Shown: positions 34,561 through 43,957 of the stretch, in pieces
Numbering within the stretch: position 1 is the first letter of the stretch
Layout of the letters: each line of letters begins with the position of its first letter
From: Bordetella ansorpii
Lineage (GTDB): Bacteria; Pseudomonadota; Gammaproteobacteria; Burkholderiales; Burkholderiaceae_B
DNA length: 64,000 nucleotides
Assembly: GCF_900078315.1 (NCBI RefSeq)
Contig: NZ_FKBS01000025.1
Coordinates: 839,191 to 903,190 of the forward strand
Direction: 5' to 3'
Translations under genes and position numbers: made by a program
The notes under the pieces: generated by a model
What the model saw: the letters and a program-made list of their open reading frames with translations, nothing else
Database searches by the model: none
Told to the model about the DNA's origin: nothing

Positions 34561-35417
34561 GGCAGTTCCAGCTCGGCCAGCAAGGGGGCATGATCGGACA
34601 GGCGCGACCATTGGCGGCCATGCAGCACGCGCGCGCTGCGCACGGCGAAGCCACGCTGGTAGATGCGGTCGAGGCGAAACCACGGAAACACCGCGGGAAA
34701 GGTGCGCGGCGGCGGCACCGGACAATAGGCGCCGCCCATGCCCAGTTGGTTGTTGCGCTCCATCATCCCCGGGTGTTGCGCCGTGCCGCGCAATACCTGG
34801 CTCAGGCGCCGCACCGAATCGCGCAGCTTGGGCAACTCTCCGCCATGCGAGCGGGGCGCATTCGAGAACACTTCGTACAGGCCCAGTTGCTGCACGAACA
34901 GCGGCGCCAGCTTGTCGCCCCAGTCGTTGAAATCGCCCGCGATGACGATGGGCTCGTGCGACTGCACCTGCGCCGCGATGCGCTCGGTCAGCGCCAGGAT
35001 CTGGCGCGAGCGGCTGGCGGCGAACAGGCCCAGGTGCACCACGAAGCAGTGCACCTTGGTGCCGCCCACGTCGATGCGCGCGTGCAGCAGCCCGCGCTGC
35101 TCCATGCGGTGGTCGGAGATGTCCTGGTTTTCGAAATCGAGGATGGGAAAGCGCGACAGCAACGCGTTGCCGTGGTCGCTGCGATTGCGAATGGCGTTGC
35201 GGCCGTAGGCCACCTGCATGTGCAGCGCGGCCGCCAGCGACTGGTGCTGCTGGTCGATGACGGTGGCGGTTTCGTTGCGGCCCTGGACTTCCTGCAGGAA
35301 GACCAGGTCGGGCCGCAGGCCGTACAGTCCCAGCCGCAATTCGTTCAGCGACTCACGGCCACCCAGGGCCGAGCGGCCCTTGTGGATGTTATAGCTGACG
35401 ACGCGCAACAGAGACAT
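34557..35417 (-). CDS. endonuclease/exonuclease/phosphatase family protein (YbhP-like)
   Basis: A 286-residue metal-dependent hydrolase of the EEP fold. Visible elements are SYNIHKG, FLQEVQGR (metal Glu), VIAGDFNDWGDKL (GDFN), and the C-terminal RLDRIYQRGF with LSDHAPLLAEL (SDH). The family includes nucleases, phosphatases and sphingomyelinases. In enterobacteria ybhP precedes clsB, as here, so a phospholipid-related role is plausible but unproven. Its stop is overlapped by the TTG start of clsB. It begins 63 bases after the aspS stop on the same strand. Confidence 0.87.
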   Translation of the reverse strand: MSLLRVVSYNIHKGRSALGGRESLNELRLGLYGLRPDLVFLQEVQGRNETATVIDQQHQSLAAALHMQVAYGRNAIRNRSDHGNALLSRFPILDFENQDISDHRMEQRGLLHARIDVGGTKVHCFVVHLGLFAASRSRQILALTERIAAQVQSHEPIVIAGDFNDWGDKLAPLFVQQLGLYEVFSNAPRSHGGELPKLRDSVRRLSQVLRGTAQHPGMMERNNQLGMGGAYCPVPPPRTFPAVFPWFRLDRIYQRGFAVRSARVLHGRQWSRLSDHAPLLAELELP

Positions 35418-35480
35418 GGAAGACCGGCGCCCTTCTGAACCACGGGACGGCGGCCACCCCCGGGGCGGCCGCCGCGCGGC

Positions 35481-37271
35481 TTACTTCGCTTCGACGTTGC
35501 GCAGGCGGATGTGCAGCTCGCGCAGTTGCTTCTCGTCGACGGCGGACGGGGCCTGGGTCAGCAGGTCCTGGGCGCGTTGCGTCTTGGGGAAGGCGATGAC
35601 GTCACGGATCGACTCGGCGCCGGCCATCATGGTGATGATGCGGTCCAGGCCGAAGGCGATGCCGCCGTGGGGCGGCGCGCCGTACTGCAGGGCGTCCAGC
35701 AGGAAGCCGAACTTCTCCTGGGCTTCCTCGGCGCCGATCTTCAGGGCGCGGAACACCTTGCTCTGGACTTCCTCGCGGTGGATACGGACCGAGCCGCCGC
35801 CGATTTCCCAGCCGTTGAGCACCATGTCGTAGGCCTTGGCGTACGCCTGGCCCGGATCGGTCTGCAGGAAGTCCTCGTGGCCATCCTTGGGGCTGGTGAA
35901 GGGGTGGTGGGCAGCGGTGTAGCGGCCTTCTTCCTCGTCGTATTCGAACATCGGGAAGTCGATGACCCACAGCGGCTTCCAGCCGGCCGTGAACAGACCG
36001 GTCTTCTTGCCGAATTCGCTGTGGCCGATCTTCACGCGCAGCGCGCCGATGGCGTCGTTGACGACCTTCTCGCGGTCGGCGCCGAAGAAGAGGATGTCGC
36101 CATCCTGCGCACCGGTGCGCTTGAGCAGCTCGGCGATCGCGGCGTCATGGATGTTCTTGACGATGGGCGATTGCAGGCCGTCACGGCCCTTGGCCGTTTC
36201 GTTGACCTTGATGTAGGCCAGGCCCTTGGCGCCGTAGATGCCCACGAATTGCGTGTAGGCATCGATTTCGCTGCGGGGCATGGCGGCGCCGCCCGGCACG
36301 CGCAGCGCGACGACGCGGCTGCCGGCGGTGGTCGCGGCCGAGGCGAACACCTTGAATTCCACATCGCCCATCACATCGGTGACGTCGGTGAATTCGAGGT
36401 TGACGCGCATGTCGGGCTTGTCCGAACCGTAGCGCTGCATGGCTTCGGTCCAGGTCATCTGCGGGAACGGCGCCGGCAGGTCGACGTTCTGCACGACCTT
36501 GAAGACGTGGCGGATCATGCCCTCGAAGATCTCGCGGATCTCGAATTCGTTCAGGAACGAGGTCTCGCAGTCGATCTGGGTGAATTCAGGCTGGCGGTCG
36601 GCGCGCAGGTCTTCGTCGCGGAAGCACTTGGTGATCTGGTAGTAGCGGTCGAAGCCCGAGACCATCAGCATCTGCTTGAACAGCTGCGGCGACTGCGGCA
36701 GCGCGAAGAAGTGGCCGGCGTTCACGCGCGAGGGCACCAGGTAGTCGCGCGCGCCTTCGGGCGTGCTCTTGGTGAGCATCGGCGTTTCGATGTCGACGAA
36801 GCCCAGCTCGTCCAGGAACTTGCGCACTTCGATCGACACGCGGTAGCGCAGCATCAGGTTGCGTTGCATCTGCGGACGGCGCAGGTCGAGCACGCGGTGC
36901 GTCAGGCGGGTGGTTTCGGACAGGTTGTCGTCGTCCAGCTGGAACGGCGGCGTGACCGACGCGTTCAGGATCTCGACTTCCTGGCACAGCACTTCGACTT
37001 CGCCCGAGGCCAGCTCGGCGTTGGCCGTACCGGCGGGACGCTCGCGCACCAGGCCGGTAATGCGGATGCAGAACTCGTTGCGCAGGCGTTCGGCGGTGCT
37101 GAAGGCTTCGGCATTGTCCGGATCGAACACGATCTGGGCCAGGCCGGCGCGGTCGCGCATGTCGATGAAGATGACCCCGCCGTGGTCGCGGCGGCGGTTC
37201 ACCCAACCGTTCAGGGTGACGGTCTGGCCGAGATGGTCACGACAAACCTGGCCGGTGTAGCAGGTACGCAT
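35481..37271 (-). CDS. aspS: aspartyl-tRNA synthetase
   Basis: Charges tRNA-Asp (and, if non-discriminating, tRNA-Asn). The 596-residue bacterial-type class II enzyme has an N-terminal OB fold ([22 protein letters not shown]), motif 2 ([18 protein letters not shown]), the bacterial GAD insertion (about 290-420) and motif 3 ([15 protein letters not shown]). Length and motifs are standard. No Asn-tRNA synthetase or GatCAB is in the window, so discrimination cannot be judged. Part of the leftward fmdB-DUF502-aspS-ybhP-like-clsB run, conserved in beta-proteobacteria. Confidence 0.97.
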   Translation of the reverse strand: MRTCYTGQVCRDHLGQTVTLNGWVNRRRDHGGVIFIDMRDRAGLAQIVFDPDNAEAFSTAERLRNEFCIRITGLVRERPAGTANAELASGEVEVLCQEVEILNASVTPPFQLDDDNLSETTRLTHRVLDLRRPQMQRNLMLRYRVSIEVRKFLDELGFVDIETPMLTKSTPEGARDYLVPSRVNAGHFFALPQSPQLFKQMLMVSGFDRYYQITKCFRDEDLRADRQPEFTQIDCETSFLNEFEIREIFEGMIRHVFKVVQNVDLPAPFPQMTWTEAMQRYGSDKPDMRVNLEFTDVTDVMGDVEFKVFASAATTAGSRVVALRVPGGAAMPRSEIDAYTQFVGIYGAKGLAYIKVNETAKGRDGLQSPIVKNIHDAAIAELLKRTGAQDGDILFFGADREKVVNDAIGALRVKIGHSEFGKKTGLFTAGWKPLWVIDFPMFEYDEEEGRYTAAHHPFTSPKDGHEDFLQTDPGQAYAKAYDMVLNGWEIGGGSVRIHREEVQSKVFRALKIGAEEAQEKFGFLLDALQYGAPPHGGIAFGLDRIITMMAGAESIRDVIAFPKTQRAQDLLTQAPSAVDEKQLRELHIRLRNVEAK

Positions 37272-37316
37272 TGCGGGATGACTCCGTGTATGAACTTGTT
37301 CAGCGTAGCAGTGGGA

Positions 37317-37988
37317 TCAGGGTTCGGCGCGGGGCGCGGCGGGCGCTCCGGGAACCGGCGGGACGGACTCGGGCGGCACGCCGGACTGCGGCGGCGGGGC
37401 CACGACGCCCATCGATACGATGTACTTCAGGGCCGCGTCGACCGACATCTGCAGCTCGACCACCTGGTCGCGCGGCATCATCAGGAAGAAGCCCGAGGTG
37501 GGGTTCGGCGTGGTGGGGATGTACACGCTCAGGTGTTCGCCTGGCAGGTACGAGGCCACTTCGCCACTGGGCGCGCCGGTGAGGAACGCGATGGTCCACG
37601 AGCCGGCACGCGGGTATTGGATGAGCACGGCCTGGCGGAACGCGCGGCCGTTGGGGGCCAGCACGGTGTCGCTGACCTGCTTGACCGAGTTGTAGATGGA
37701 CCGCACCAGCGGGATGCGGCCCAAGAGGCGCTCCCATTGCTCGAGCAGGCTGCGGCCCAGCAGGTTGGCGGCCAGCACGCCCGTGCCCAGCACCACCAGG
37801 ATGACCAGCACGAAGCCGAAGCCGGGGATGTCGACGCCGAACAGCGACTGCGCGGTCAGGAAGCCGGGCACGAAGCCTTCCAGCGTGGTGACCAGCAGGC
37901 TCAGCACCCAGATGGTGATGGCCAGGGGCACCCACACCAGCAGGCCGGTGATGAAGTATTTCTTGAACATGCCGCTGCGCCCGGCCAT
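37317..37988 (-). CDS. DUF502 membrane protein
   Basis: A 223-residue inner-membrane protein of the DUF502 family, with two predicted N-terminal helices (about 11-32 and 54-76), the family segment IPLVRSIYNSVKQVSDTVLAPN, and the VYIPTTPNPTSGFFLMMPRDQV motif. A Pro-rich C-terminal tail (about 195-223) is probably disordered. Function is not established. The start ATG at 37988 overlaps the FmdB-family stop by four bases, and a second Met (MFKKYF) six codons later could also serve. It precedes aspS by 45 bases, a conserved neighbourhood in beta-proteobacteria. Confidence 0.88.
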   Translation of the reverse strand: MAGRSGMFKKYFITGLLVWVPLAITIWVLSLLVTTLEGFVPGFLTAQSLFGVDIPGFGFVLVILVVLGTGVLAANLLGRSLLEQWERLLGRIPLVRSIYNSVKQVSDTVLAPNGRAFRQAVLIQYPRAGSWTIAFLTGAPSGEVASYLPGEHLSVYIPTTPNPTSGFFLMMPRDQVVELQMSVDAALKYIVSMGVVAPPPQSGVPPESVPPVPGAPAAPRAEP

Positions 37989-38299
37989 CAGGTCGAGGAC
38001 GACGACGGAGCGGGCGTGGCGGGCGCCACGGGTGCGGCGGCGGGGGCAGCCGGTGAGGTGGCGGGCGCGGCGGCGGCGCCATCGGACGCCGGCTTGGCGG
38101 CAGCCGGCTGAGAGCCGTTGCCTCGGAAGTCGGTCACGTACCACCCCGAGCCCTTCAACTGGAAGCCGGCGGCGGTGACCTGCTTGGCGTAGGCCGCCTG
38201 GCCGCAGGACGGGCAGACGGTCAGCGGAGCATCGGACATTTTCTGCAGCACGTCTTCGGCATGGCCGCACGCGGTGCATTTGTAAGCGTAGATGGGCAT
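37988..38299 (-). CDS. FmdB-family zinc ribbon protein
   Basis: A 103-residue protein with an N-terminal zinc ribbon formed by CTACG and CPSCG (PIYAYKC...GH...CPSCGQA), followed by a region LKGSGWYVTDFRG and a long Ala/Pro-rich tail (about 68-103). The FmdB family is named for a putative regulator of formamide/acetamide genes, but its real role is unclear. The ATG at 38299 gives the canonical MPIYAYKC start. Coupled by ATGA to the DUF502 gene. The low-complexity tail is longer than in most homologues. Confidence 0.9.
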   Translation of the reverse strand: MPIYAYKCTACGHAEDVLQKMSDAPLTVCPSCGQAAYAKQVTAAGFQLKGSGWYVTDFRGNGSQPAAAKPASDGAAAAPATSPAAPAAAPVAPATPAPSSSST

Positions 38300-38486
38300 T
38301 GGGCGAACACTTGCAGAAAGCCTGGCGACCGGAACCGCCAGCCGATGGGCGGGGCATGCGCGGGCGCGCGGACGAACAGCCGGAAAAATCACGGCAAGTC
38401 TGGAATTTTAGCCCGAAGATTCGGACAGGGCTTTTACGCGGCTACCGGCAGTCGCGGCAAAGTCCTGCCCGGTTACAAAGCCCGGG

Positions 38487-39764
38487 CTAAATCAGGAACA
38501 TCACGGCAGCCACCGCCGTGGGGGCCAATGCGCACACGAACAGCCTGCCGGGCGAGATGCTGCCATCCGGGAAGTGGTTCTTCAGAATGGAAAACCCGGC
38601 CGGATTGGGCGCATTGGCGATCACGGTCAGTCCGCCGCCCGTGACTGCGCCCGCCACCAGCATGTAGCGCCAGACGTCATTGGTGCCTTCCACCAGCGAC
38701 CCCAGATAGGTCAGCGCGGCGTTGTCGGTGATGGCCGTCAGCGCCGTGGCGCCGCCGAACAGCACCAGGGGCGACAGGCCGCCCAGCAGGTCCTGCAGCC
38801 ACCATTTCTGCAGGCCGCCCAGCACCACCAGGCCCGCCAGGAAGAAACCGACCATCAGGCCTTCCTTGATCAGCAGGCGGTTCTGATGACGCTTGTAGCC
38901 CTCGGCAAACCCGATGAACATCATCAGCAGGCCCAGGAAGACGGCGGGATGGTGGGCCGTCAGCACGACGCCGGCCAAAAAAAGCAGGTGCACCAGCATG
39001 ACCCAGGCCGGCACGGGCGCACGGGACGTGTCGCCGTCGTCCGCATCGACGCCCTTGCCCGTGCCCACCGAGCCCTCCAGCAGCGCCGCGCGGCAGACCA
39101 GCGTCAGGACGAACGCATTGGCCACCACGGCCACGGCCGCGCGCCAGCCGAAGTGCTGGGCCATGAAAGCCGTATCCCAGCCGAAGGTGCTGGCCACCAT
39201 CAGCACGGGCGGCGCGGCGTAGGCCGTCAGCACGCCGCCGATCGACACGTTGACGAACAGCACGCCCAGCGTCAGGTATTTGAAACCGGCTCGGCCGGAT
39301 ACGCGGAAATAGCCGTCACGCAGCAGCAGCGCGGCCAGCGTCATCGCGGCCGGTTCGGTGATGAACGAACCGCCCAGCGGCACCAGCGCCATCACCACGA
39401 AGAACGTCGCCAGTTCCCGGCGCACCGGCAGGAGCCGCGCCGCCGCGCGCAGCAGCAGGCTGACCAGTTCGAGGATCGGCCGGCTGGCGGCCACCACCAT
39501 GATGGCGAACACGAACAGCGGCTCGGTGAAGTTGCGCGTGTCCATGTACTCGATGGCGCTGTGCGTGCCGCCCAGCAACGCCATGCAGACCAGCAGCACG
39601 AAGGCCCACACGCCGAACACCGCCTCGACCTCGGACAGCATGTGCCAGATGCCCGCATGGGGTCCGTCGCGATGCGCCAGGCGCGCGAAGAACGACACGG
39701 AGAACGTGTGAAGAACAGCAATGGCGAACAGGGCTGTCGCCACGATTTCTATGGTCTGGGGCAT
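38487..39764 (-). CDS. putative Na+/H+ antiporter (Na_H_antiport_3-like)
   Basis: A 425-residue inner-membrane protein with about eleven helices. It belongs to the 'putative Na+/H+ antiporter' group distantly related to NhaD/arsenite-type permeases. Recognisable stretches are LVPLGGSFITEPAAMTLAALLL, FVNVSIGGVLTAYAAPPVLMVA and GGLTVIANAPNPAGFSILK, the last matching the re-entrant ion-binding motif of the ion-transporter superfamily. Ion specificity has not been shown for close homologues as far as I know. It is a single gene on the leftward strand, 187 bases upstream of fmdB, probably transcribed separately. Confidence 0.8.
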   Translation of the reverse strand: MPQTIEIVATALFAIAVLHTFSVSFFARLAHRDGPHAGIWHMLSEVEAVFGVWAFVLLVCMALLGGTHSAIEYMDTRNFTEPLFVFAIMVVAASRPILELVSLLLRAAARLLPVRRELATFFVVMALVPLGGSFITEPAAMTLAALLLRDGYFRVSGRAGFKYLTLGVLFVNVSIGGVLTAYAAPPVLMVASTFGWDTAFMAQHFGWRAAVAVVANAFVLTLVCRAALLEGSVGTGKGVDADDGDTSRAPVPAWVMLVHLLFLAGVVLTAHHPAVFLGLLMMFIGFAEGYKRHQNRLLIKEGLMVGFFLAGLVVLGGLQKWWLQDLLGGLSPLVLFGGATALTAITDNAALTYLGSLVEGTNDVWRYMLVAGAVTGGGLTVIANAPNPAGFSILKNHFPDGSISPGRLFVCALAPTAVAAVMFLI

Positions 39765-39948
39765 GCCGGGAGTCTGATTTGTGCGCAGGGCCGCGCCCGC
39801 GCGCGGCTTTGCGGCGGACTATAGCAGCCTGGGCCGCCGGACAGGTCGCGACGCGCGCTCGAGCGCTTCGATGCGGTCGCCCCGAATTCGACGGCCCGCA
39901 AGAATGCACGACATCGGCCGGACATTTATTTGTTAGTACAAATAAACT

Positions 39949-40199
39949 ATGATGACTGTGATTGAAACCCGTGTATTCCTGACTTGGGCCGACAGGATCT
40001 GGACGGACAGCGAACGCGAGGCGTTCGTCGACTGGATCGCCGTCCATCCCGAAGCTGGCGATGTCATTCCAGGCTCCGGAGGCTGCCGGAAGGTTCGGTG
40101 GATGCGCGCCGGCCTCGGAAAGCGCGGTGGTGCCTGGACAATATCTCCGCCGCCACCTTGGCCCAGATGAAGGAGAAGTTCGATGCCCAAGAAAATTGA
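39949..40199 (+). pseudogene. RelE/HigB-2-like toxin gene broken by an internal deletion
   Basis: The first frame (from ATG 39949) encodes about 62 residues of a RelE-superfamily toxin (ETRVFLTWADRIWTDSERE, HPEAGDVIPGSGGCRKVRW, GLGKRGGA). It then loses similarity and stops at 40168-40170. From about 40134 a different frame gives the expected toxin C-terminus [18 protein letters not shown] and overlaps the antitoxin start by 17 bases, the normal arrangement. The central strand segment (xVIYF...LxxIYAK, about 25-30 residues) is missing. The simplest reading is one deletion of roughly 80 bases that also shifted frame. It should be non-toxic. Confidence 0.72.
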
Positions 40200-40467
40200 T
40201 CCCGAGTTGGCTGAGTTCGAGGCCGCGCTGCTGCAAAGCGTGGATCAGGCGATGTCTGGCCAATTCGCGCGCGTCCATACTCCTGAGCAGATCGTGCAAC
40301 GCAGCCGTGGCCGTCCCGTAGGCAGCACCAGTCAAGTGCGCAAGACCGCCACGACGATTCGATTCGACGAGGAAGTGATCCAGGCGTTCAAGGCGACAGG
40401 GAAAGGCTGGCAGACCCGCATGAACGATGCCCTCAAGGACTGGCTCCGAACCCACCAGCCGGGCTGA
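40183..40467 (+). CDS. BrnA-like antitoxin
   Basis: A 94-residue DNA-binding antitoxin. The N-terminal half is helical and would wrap the toxin. The C-terminal half has [35 protein letters not shown], a ribbon-helix-helix-like segment found in BrnA antitoxins and in antitoxins paired with RelE-type toxins. The start overlaps the decayed toxin frame, as in an intact module, so this is an orphan antitoxin left after toxin loss. It may still autoregulate or neutralise related toxins. Ends 24 bases from the convergent GMC oxidoreductase gene. Confidence 0.82.
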   Translation: MPKKIDPELAEFEAALLQSVDQAMSGQFARVHTPEQIVQRSRGRPVGSTSQVRKTATTIRFDEEVIQAFKATGKGWQTRMNDALKDWLRTHQPG

Positions 40468-40491
40468 TGCCGGCAGTGCATGGCGTCATGG

Positions 40492-42126
40492 TCAAACCGC
40501 CTCCCGCAACAACCGCGCCCCCTTCTCCGCAATCATCAACGTCGGCGAATTCGTATTCCCCGACGTGATCGTCGGCATGATCGACGCATCGATCACCCGC
40601 AGGCCCTCCACGCCATGCACGCGTAGCTGCGCGTCCACCACTGCCTGCGCGTCGTTGCCCATCTTGCAGGTGCCCACGGGATGGAAGATCGTCGTGCCGA
40701 TCTCGCTGGCGGCCTGGGCCAGGTCGGCATCGGTCTGCAATTGCGGGCCGGGCCGGTATTCCTCGGGATCGAACCGCGCCAGCGCCGGCTGGGCCACGAT
40801 GCGGCGCGTCAGGCGGATGCTGTCGGCGGCCACCTTGCGGTCGGCCTCGGTCGACAGGTAATTGCACAGGATCTCGGGCGGGTCGCGCGGATCCGGCGAG
40901 GCGATGCGCACGTGTCCGCGGCTGGTGGGCCGCAGATTGCACACCGAGGCCGTGAAGGCCGGGAAGGCGTGCAGCGGATCGCCGAACTTGTCCAGCGACA
41001 AGGGCTGCACGTGATACTGCACGTTGGCGCGTGATTGATCCGGACCGGTGCGCGCGAAAGCCCCCAACTGCGACGGCGCCATGCTGAGCGGGCCGCGGCG
41101 CGCAAAGGCATAGTGCAGGCCCATGGCCGCCTTGCCCCACCACGTGGCCGCCATCATGTTCAGCGTGCGCGCCCGGCGCACGCGGTACACCAGGCGCAAT
41201 TGCAGATGGTCCTGCAGGTTGCCGCCCACGCCCGGCAGGTCGTGCACCACCGGGATGCCATGCGCCTGCAGCAACGCCCCCGGCCCCACGCCCGACACCT
41301 GCAACAGCTGCGCCGAGCCGATGGCGCCCGAGGCCAGCACCACCTCGCGCGACACCCGCACGTCCTGCTCGGGGCCCTCGCCCTGGCGGTAGCGCACGCC
41401 CACGGCGCGGCGGCCCTCGAACAGCACGCGCGATACCTGAGCGCCGGTGGTCACCGTCAGGTTCGGCCGCCCGGCAATCGGCCGCAGGAAAGCCTTGGCC
41501 GCATTCCAGCGCACGCCGCGCTTCTGGTTCACCTCGAAATAGTCGCAGCCTTCGTTGTCGCCGCGATTGAAATCGTTGACGGACGGCACGCCCGCCTGGG
41601 CCGCCGCGTCGCGGAACGCGTCCAGCAATGGCCAGGTCAGGCGCTGGCGCTCGACCCGCCATTGGCCGCCCGAGCCATGGAACTCGCTGGCGCCGCCATG
41701 ATGATCCTCGCTGGCCTTGAACATCGGCAGCACATCGTCCCAGCTCCAGCCGGGATTGCCCAACGCCGCCCAGCCGTCGTAGTCGGCGCGCTGGCCACGC
41801 ATGTAGATCATGCCGTTGATCGACGAACTGCCGCCCAGCACCCGGCCACGCGGATAGCCCAGGCTGCGTCCGGCGATGCCCGGATCGGCCTGGGTGCGGT
41901 AGCACCAGTCGGTGCGCGGATTGCCGATGCAGTACAGGTAGCCCACCGGAATGTGGATCCAGTGCCAGTTGTCCGGGCCGCCGGCCTCCAGCAACAGCAC
42001 CCGCACGGCCGGATCGGCCGACAGGCGGTTGGCCAGCAGGCAGCCGGAGGTGCCGGCGCCGACGATCACGTAGTCATAACGGGCTGCGGGCGCGGACGGC
42101 GCCGCCTTGTCTGCGGTCATGCGCAT
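40492..42126 (-). CDS. GMC-family FAD-dependent oxidoreductase (choline/alcohol dehydrogenase-like)
   Basis: A 544-residue flavoprotein that oxidises an alcohol to an aldehyde. The N-terminal FAD loop is [23 protein letters not shown] signature 1 is [18 protein letters not shown], signature 2 is [19 protein letters not shown], and the C-terminal catalytic His region is [12 protein letters not shown]. It resembles BetA and AlkJ, but no betaine or alkane genes flank it, so the substrate remains open. It is divergent from an APC-family permease across 379 bases, and the two could serve one uptake and oxidation route. Confidence 0.88.
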   Translation of the reverse strand: MRMTADKAAPSAPAARYDYVIVGAGTSGCLLANRLSADPAVRVLLLEAGGPDNWHWIHIPVGYLYCIGNPRTDWCYRTQADPGIAGRSLGYPRGRVLGGSSSINGMIYMRGQRADYDGWAALGNPGWSWDDVLPMFKASEDHHGGASEFHGSGGQWRVERQRLTWPLLDAFRDAAAQAGVPSVNDFNRGDNEGCDYFEVNQKRGVRWNAAKAFLRPIAGRPNLTVTTGAQVSRVLFEGRRAVGVRYRQGEGPEQDVRVSREVVLASGAIGSAQLLQVSGVGPGALLQAHGIPVVHDLPGVGGNLQDHLQLRLVYRVRRARTLNMMAATWWGKAAMGLHYAFARRGPLSMAPSQLGAFARTGPDQSRANVQYHVQPLSLDKFGDPLHAFPAFTASVCNLRPTSRGHVRIASPDPRDPPEILCNYLSTEADRKVAADSIRLTRRIVAQPALARFDPEEYRPGPQLQTDADLAQAASEIGTTIFHPVGTCKMGNDAQAVVDAQLRVHGVEGLRVIDASIMPTITSGNTNSPTLMIAEKGARLLREAV

Positions 42127-42505
42127 TGTCTCCTCGAAGCGTCTGGCCTATAGCCTGCGCGGTCTGTGGTTTTGTCCCGCCGTATCTTGCGCCCCCTGTT
42201 CCATCCCCGCAAGCCGGCGGCCATCTCCGGAGAATTGGGCAAAAGCCATGACCGGCAGGCCCTCTCGGCAGTTCGATGCCCGGCGGGGCCAGCGCAATTG
42301 GAAAACTGTTTTTTGAACCTTTCCCCGGTATGCTCGGTCTGTGATTTTTTCAGTCTGTTGTCAGAAACGCGCCTGCCGGTCCGTTCAACATCAGGACGCG
42401 GGGCCCTCCCGGAGAAAGTCGGATGTCTGTTTGCCCCATGTCGGCCTGGCCGACTGCCGTGCCTGCCTTCCCCCTCCCATTGAAAAACCGCGCGGAGATT
42501 CCCGC
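42127..42505. other. intergenic region between divergent oxidoreductase and permease genes
   Basis: I see no supported gene in these 379 bases. It holds several T-runs (around 42310 and 42345) and is less GC-rich in its centre, as expected of a divergent promoter region. No operator palindrome or riboswitch-like structure was recognised. An open frame upstream of the permease start has no family resemblance. Confidence 0.4.
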
Positions 42506-43852
42506 ATGACGGCCGCCATGACGACAACAGCGGACCGCTCCCATGGCCTGTCGGTCACCGATGGCGTGGGCGTGCTGGTCGGCGTGGTGATGGGCATTGG
42601 CATCTTCGGCTTTCCGCCCCTGGTGGCGCAGAACGCCGGTTCGGTGCCGATGTACATCGCCATGTGGCTGGCGGGCGGCGCCGTGATGCTGATCGGTGCC
42701 CTGTGCTATGCCGAACTGGGCTCGGCCTATCCCGATTCCGGCGGCGAATACCACTATCTCACCCGGGCCTGGGGCCCGCGTGTCGCGCTGCTGTTCGGCT
42801 GGGCGCGCGGCACCGTCATCCAGACCGGCGCCATCGCCACCGTGGCTTTCATCTACGGCGAGTACGCCCAGCAGCTGCTGCCGCTGGGTACGCATGGCGT
42901 CACCCTCCACGCGATGATATCGATCATCGTGCTGACCCTGCTGAACATGATCGGCACCTCGCCATCGAAGCGGCTGCAATTGCTCCTGACCGGTCTGGAA
43001 GTGGCGTCGCTGGCCGCCATCGTAGTGGCGGGCCTGATGTCGCTGGGCACCGAGATGCCGCCTCCCCCGCCACCCATGCCCATCGAGACCAGCCTGGCCG
43101 GCGCGCTGGGCATGGGCATGGTCTTCGTGCTGCTGACCTACGGCGGCTGGAACGAAGCGGCCTATCTGTGCGGCGAGCTGCGCAATCCGGCGCGCGACGT
43201 GGTGCGCGTGATGCTGATCGGCACGGCGATCGTGGTCGGCGCCTATCTGCTGGTCAACTTGGCGTTGTTGCAGATATTCGGCCTGGGCGGCCTGCAGCGT
43301 ACGCAAGCCGTCGGCAGCGAGGTCATGCAACTGGTGGCCGGCCCGTATGCCGCGGTGCTGCTGGCGCTGACCGTCAGCTGGGGCGCGTTGACGACCATCA
43401 ACGGCACCATCCTGACCGGCGGACGCGTCTATCATGCGCTGGGCCGCGACCTGCCCGGCCTGCGCAAGCTATCGGGCTGGAGCGAACGAGGCCAGTCGCC
43501 CACCAACGGCCTGCTGGTTCAGGGCGTGATGACGCTGGCGCTCGTGGCCGTCGGCCATTTCGCCGAAAACTCGGTGCAGGCGCTGGTGGCCTACACCGCG
43601 CCGGTGTTCTGGCTGTTCATGATGCTGGTGGCGCTGGCGCTGATCAAGCTGCGCCAGCGCGAGCCCAACCTGCCGCGCCCCTTCAAGGTGCCGCTATATC
43701 CGCTCACACCCATCCTGCTGGCGCTGACCTGCGCCGGCCTGGTGTGGTCCAGCGCGGTGTATGCGGGCATGGGATCCCTGCTGGGCCTGGCGGTGCTGGC
43801 GCTGGGCGTGCCGGCCCTCTACTTCATGCGGCGCGGCCACGCGCCGGCGTGA
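42506..43852 (+). CDS. APC-family amino acid permease
   Basis: A 448-residue inner-membrane permease with about twelve helices. The first helix has GVGVLVGVVMGIGIFGFPPLVAQNAGS, the unwound Gly-rich helix 1 of the APC/LAT family, and helix 3 has YPDSGGEYHYLTRAWGP, both typical of LAT-type amino acid exchangers. The ATG at 42506 (MTAAMTTTADRS) follows GGAG by eight bases, and a much longer upstream frame was rejected. Substrate unknown; pairing with the divergent GMC oxidoreductase is only positional. It converges with the lipid-modification operon, 105 bases away. Confidence 0.87.
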   Translation: MTAAMTTTADRSHGLSVTDGVGVLVGVVMGIGIFGFPPLVAQNAGSVPMYIAMWLAGGAVMLIGALCYAELGSAYPDSGGEYHYLTRAWGPRVALLFGWARGTVIQTGAIATVAFIYGEYAQQLLPLGTHGVTLHAMISIIVLTLLNMIGTSPSKRLQLLLTGLEVASLAAIVVAGLMSLGTEMPPPPPPMPIETSLAGALGMGMVFVLLTYGGWNEAAYLCGELRNPARDVVRVMLIGTAIVVGAYLLVNLALLQIFGLGGLQRTQAVGSEVMQLVAGPYAAVLLALTVSWGALTTINGTILTGGRVYHALGRDLPGLRKLSGWSERGQSPTNGLLVQGVMTLALVAVGHFAENSVQALVAYTAPVFWLFMMLVALALIKLRQREPNLPRPFKVPLYPLTPILLALTCAGLVWSSAVYAGMGSLLGLAVLALGVPALYFMRRGHAPA

Positions 43853-43957
43853 ACGCGGTGTTGCACGGCGTGCCATCGGGGCGCGGCGCTTCGTGCGTGG
43901 TGCCGTGCGGGCGCCGCACCGAACGCCGCGACCGGGCGGCGCCGGCATGCGCTGCGA

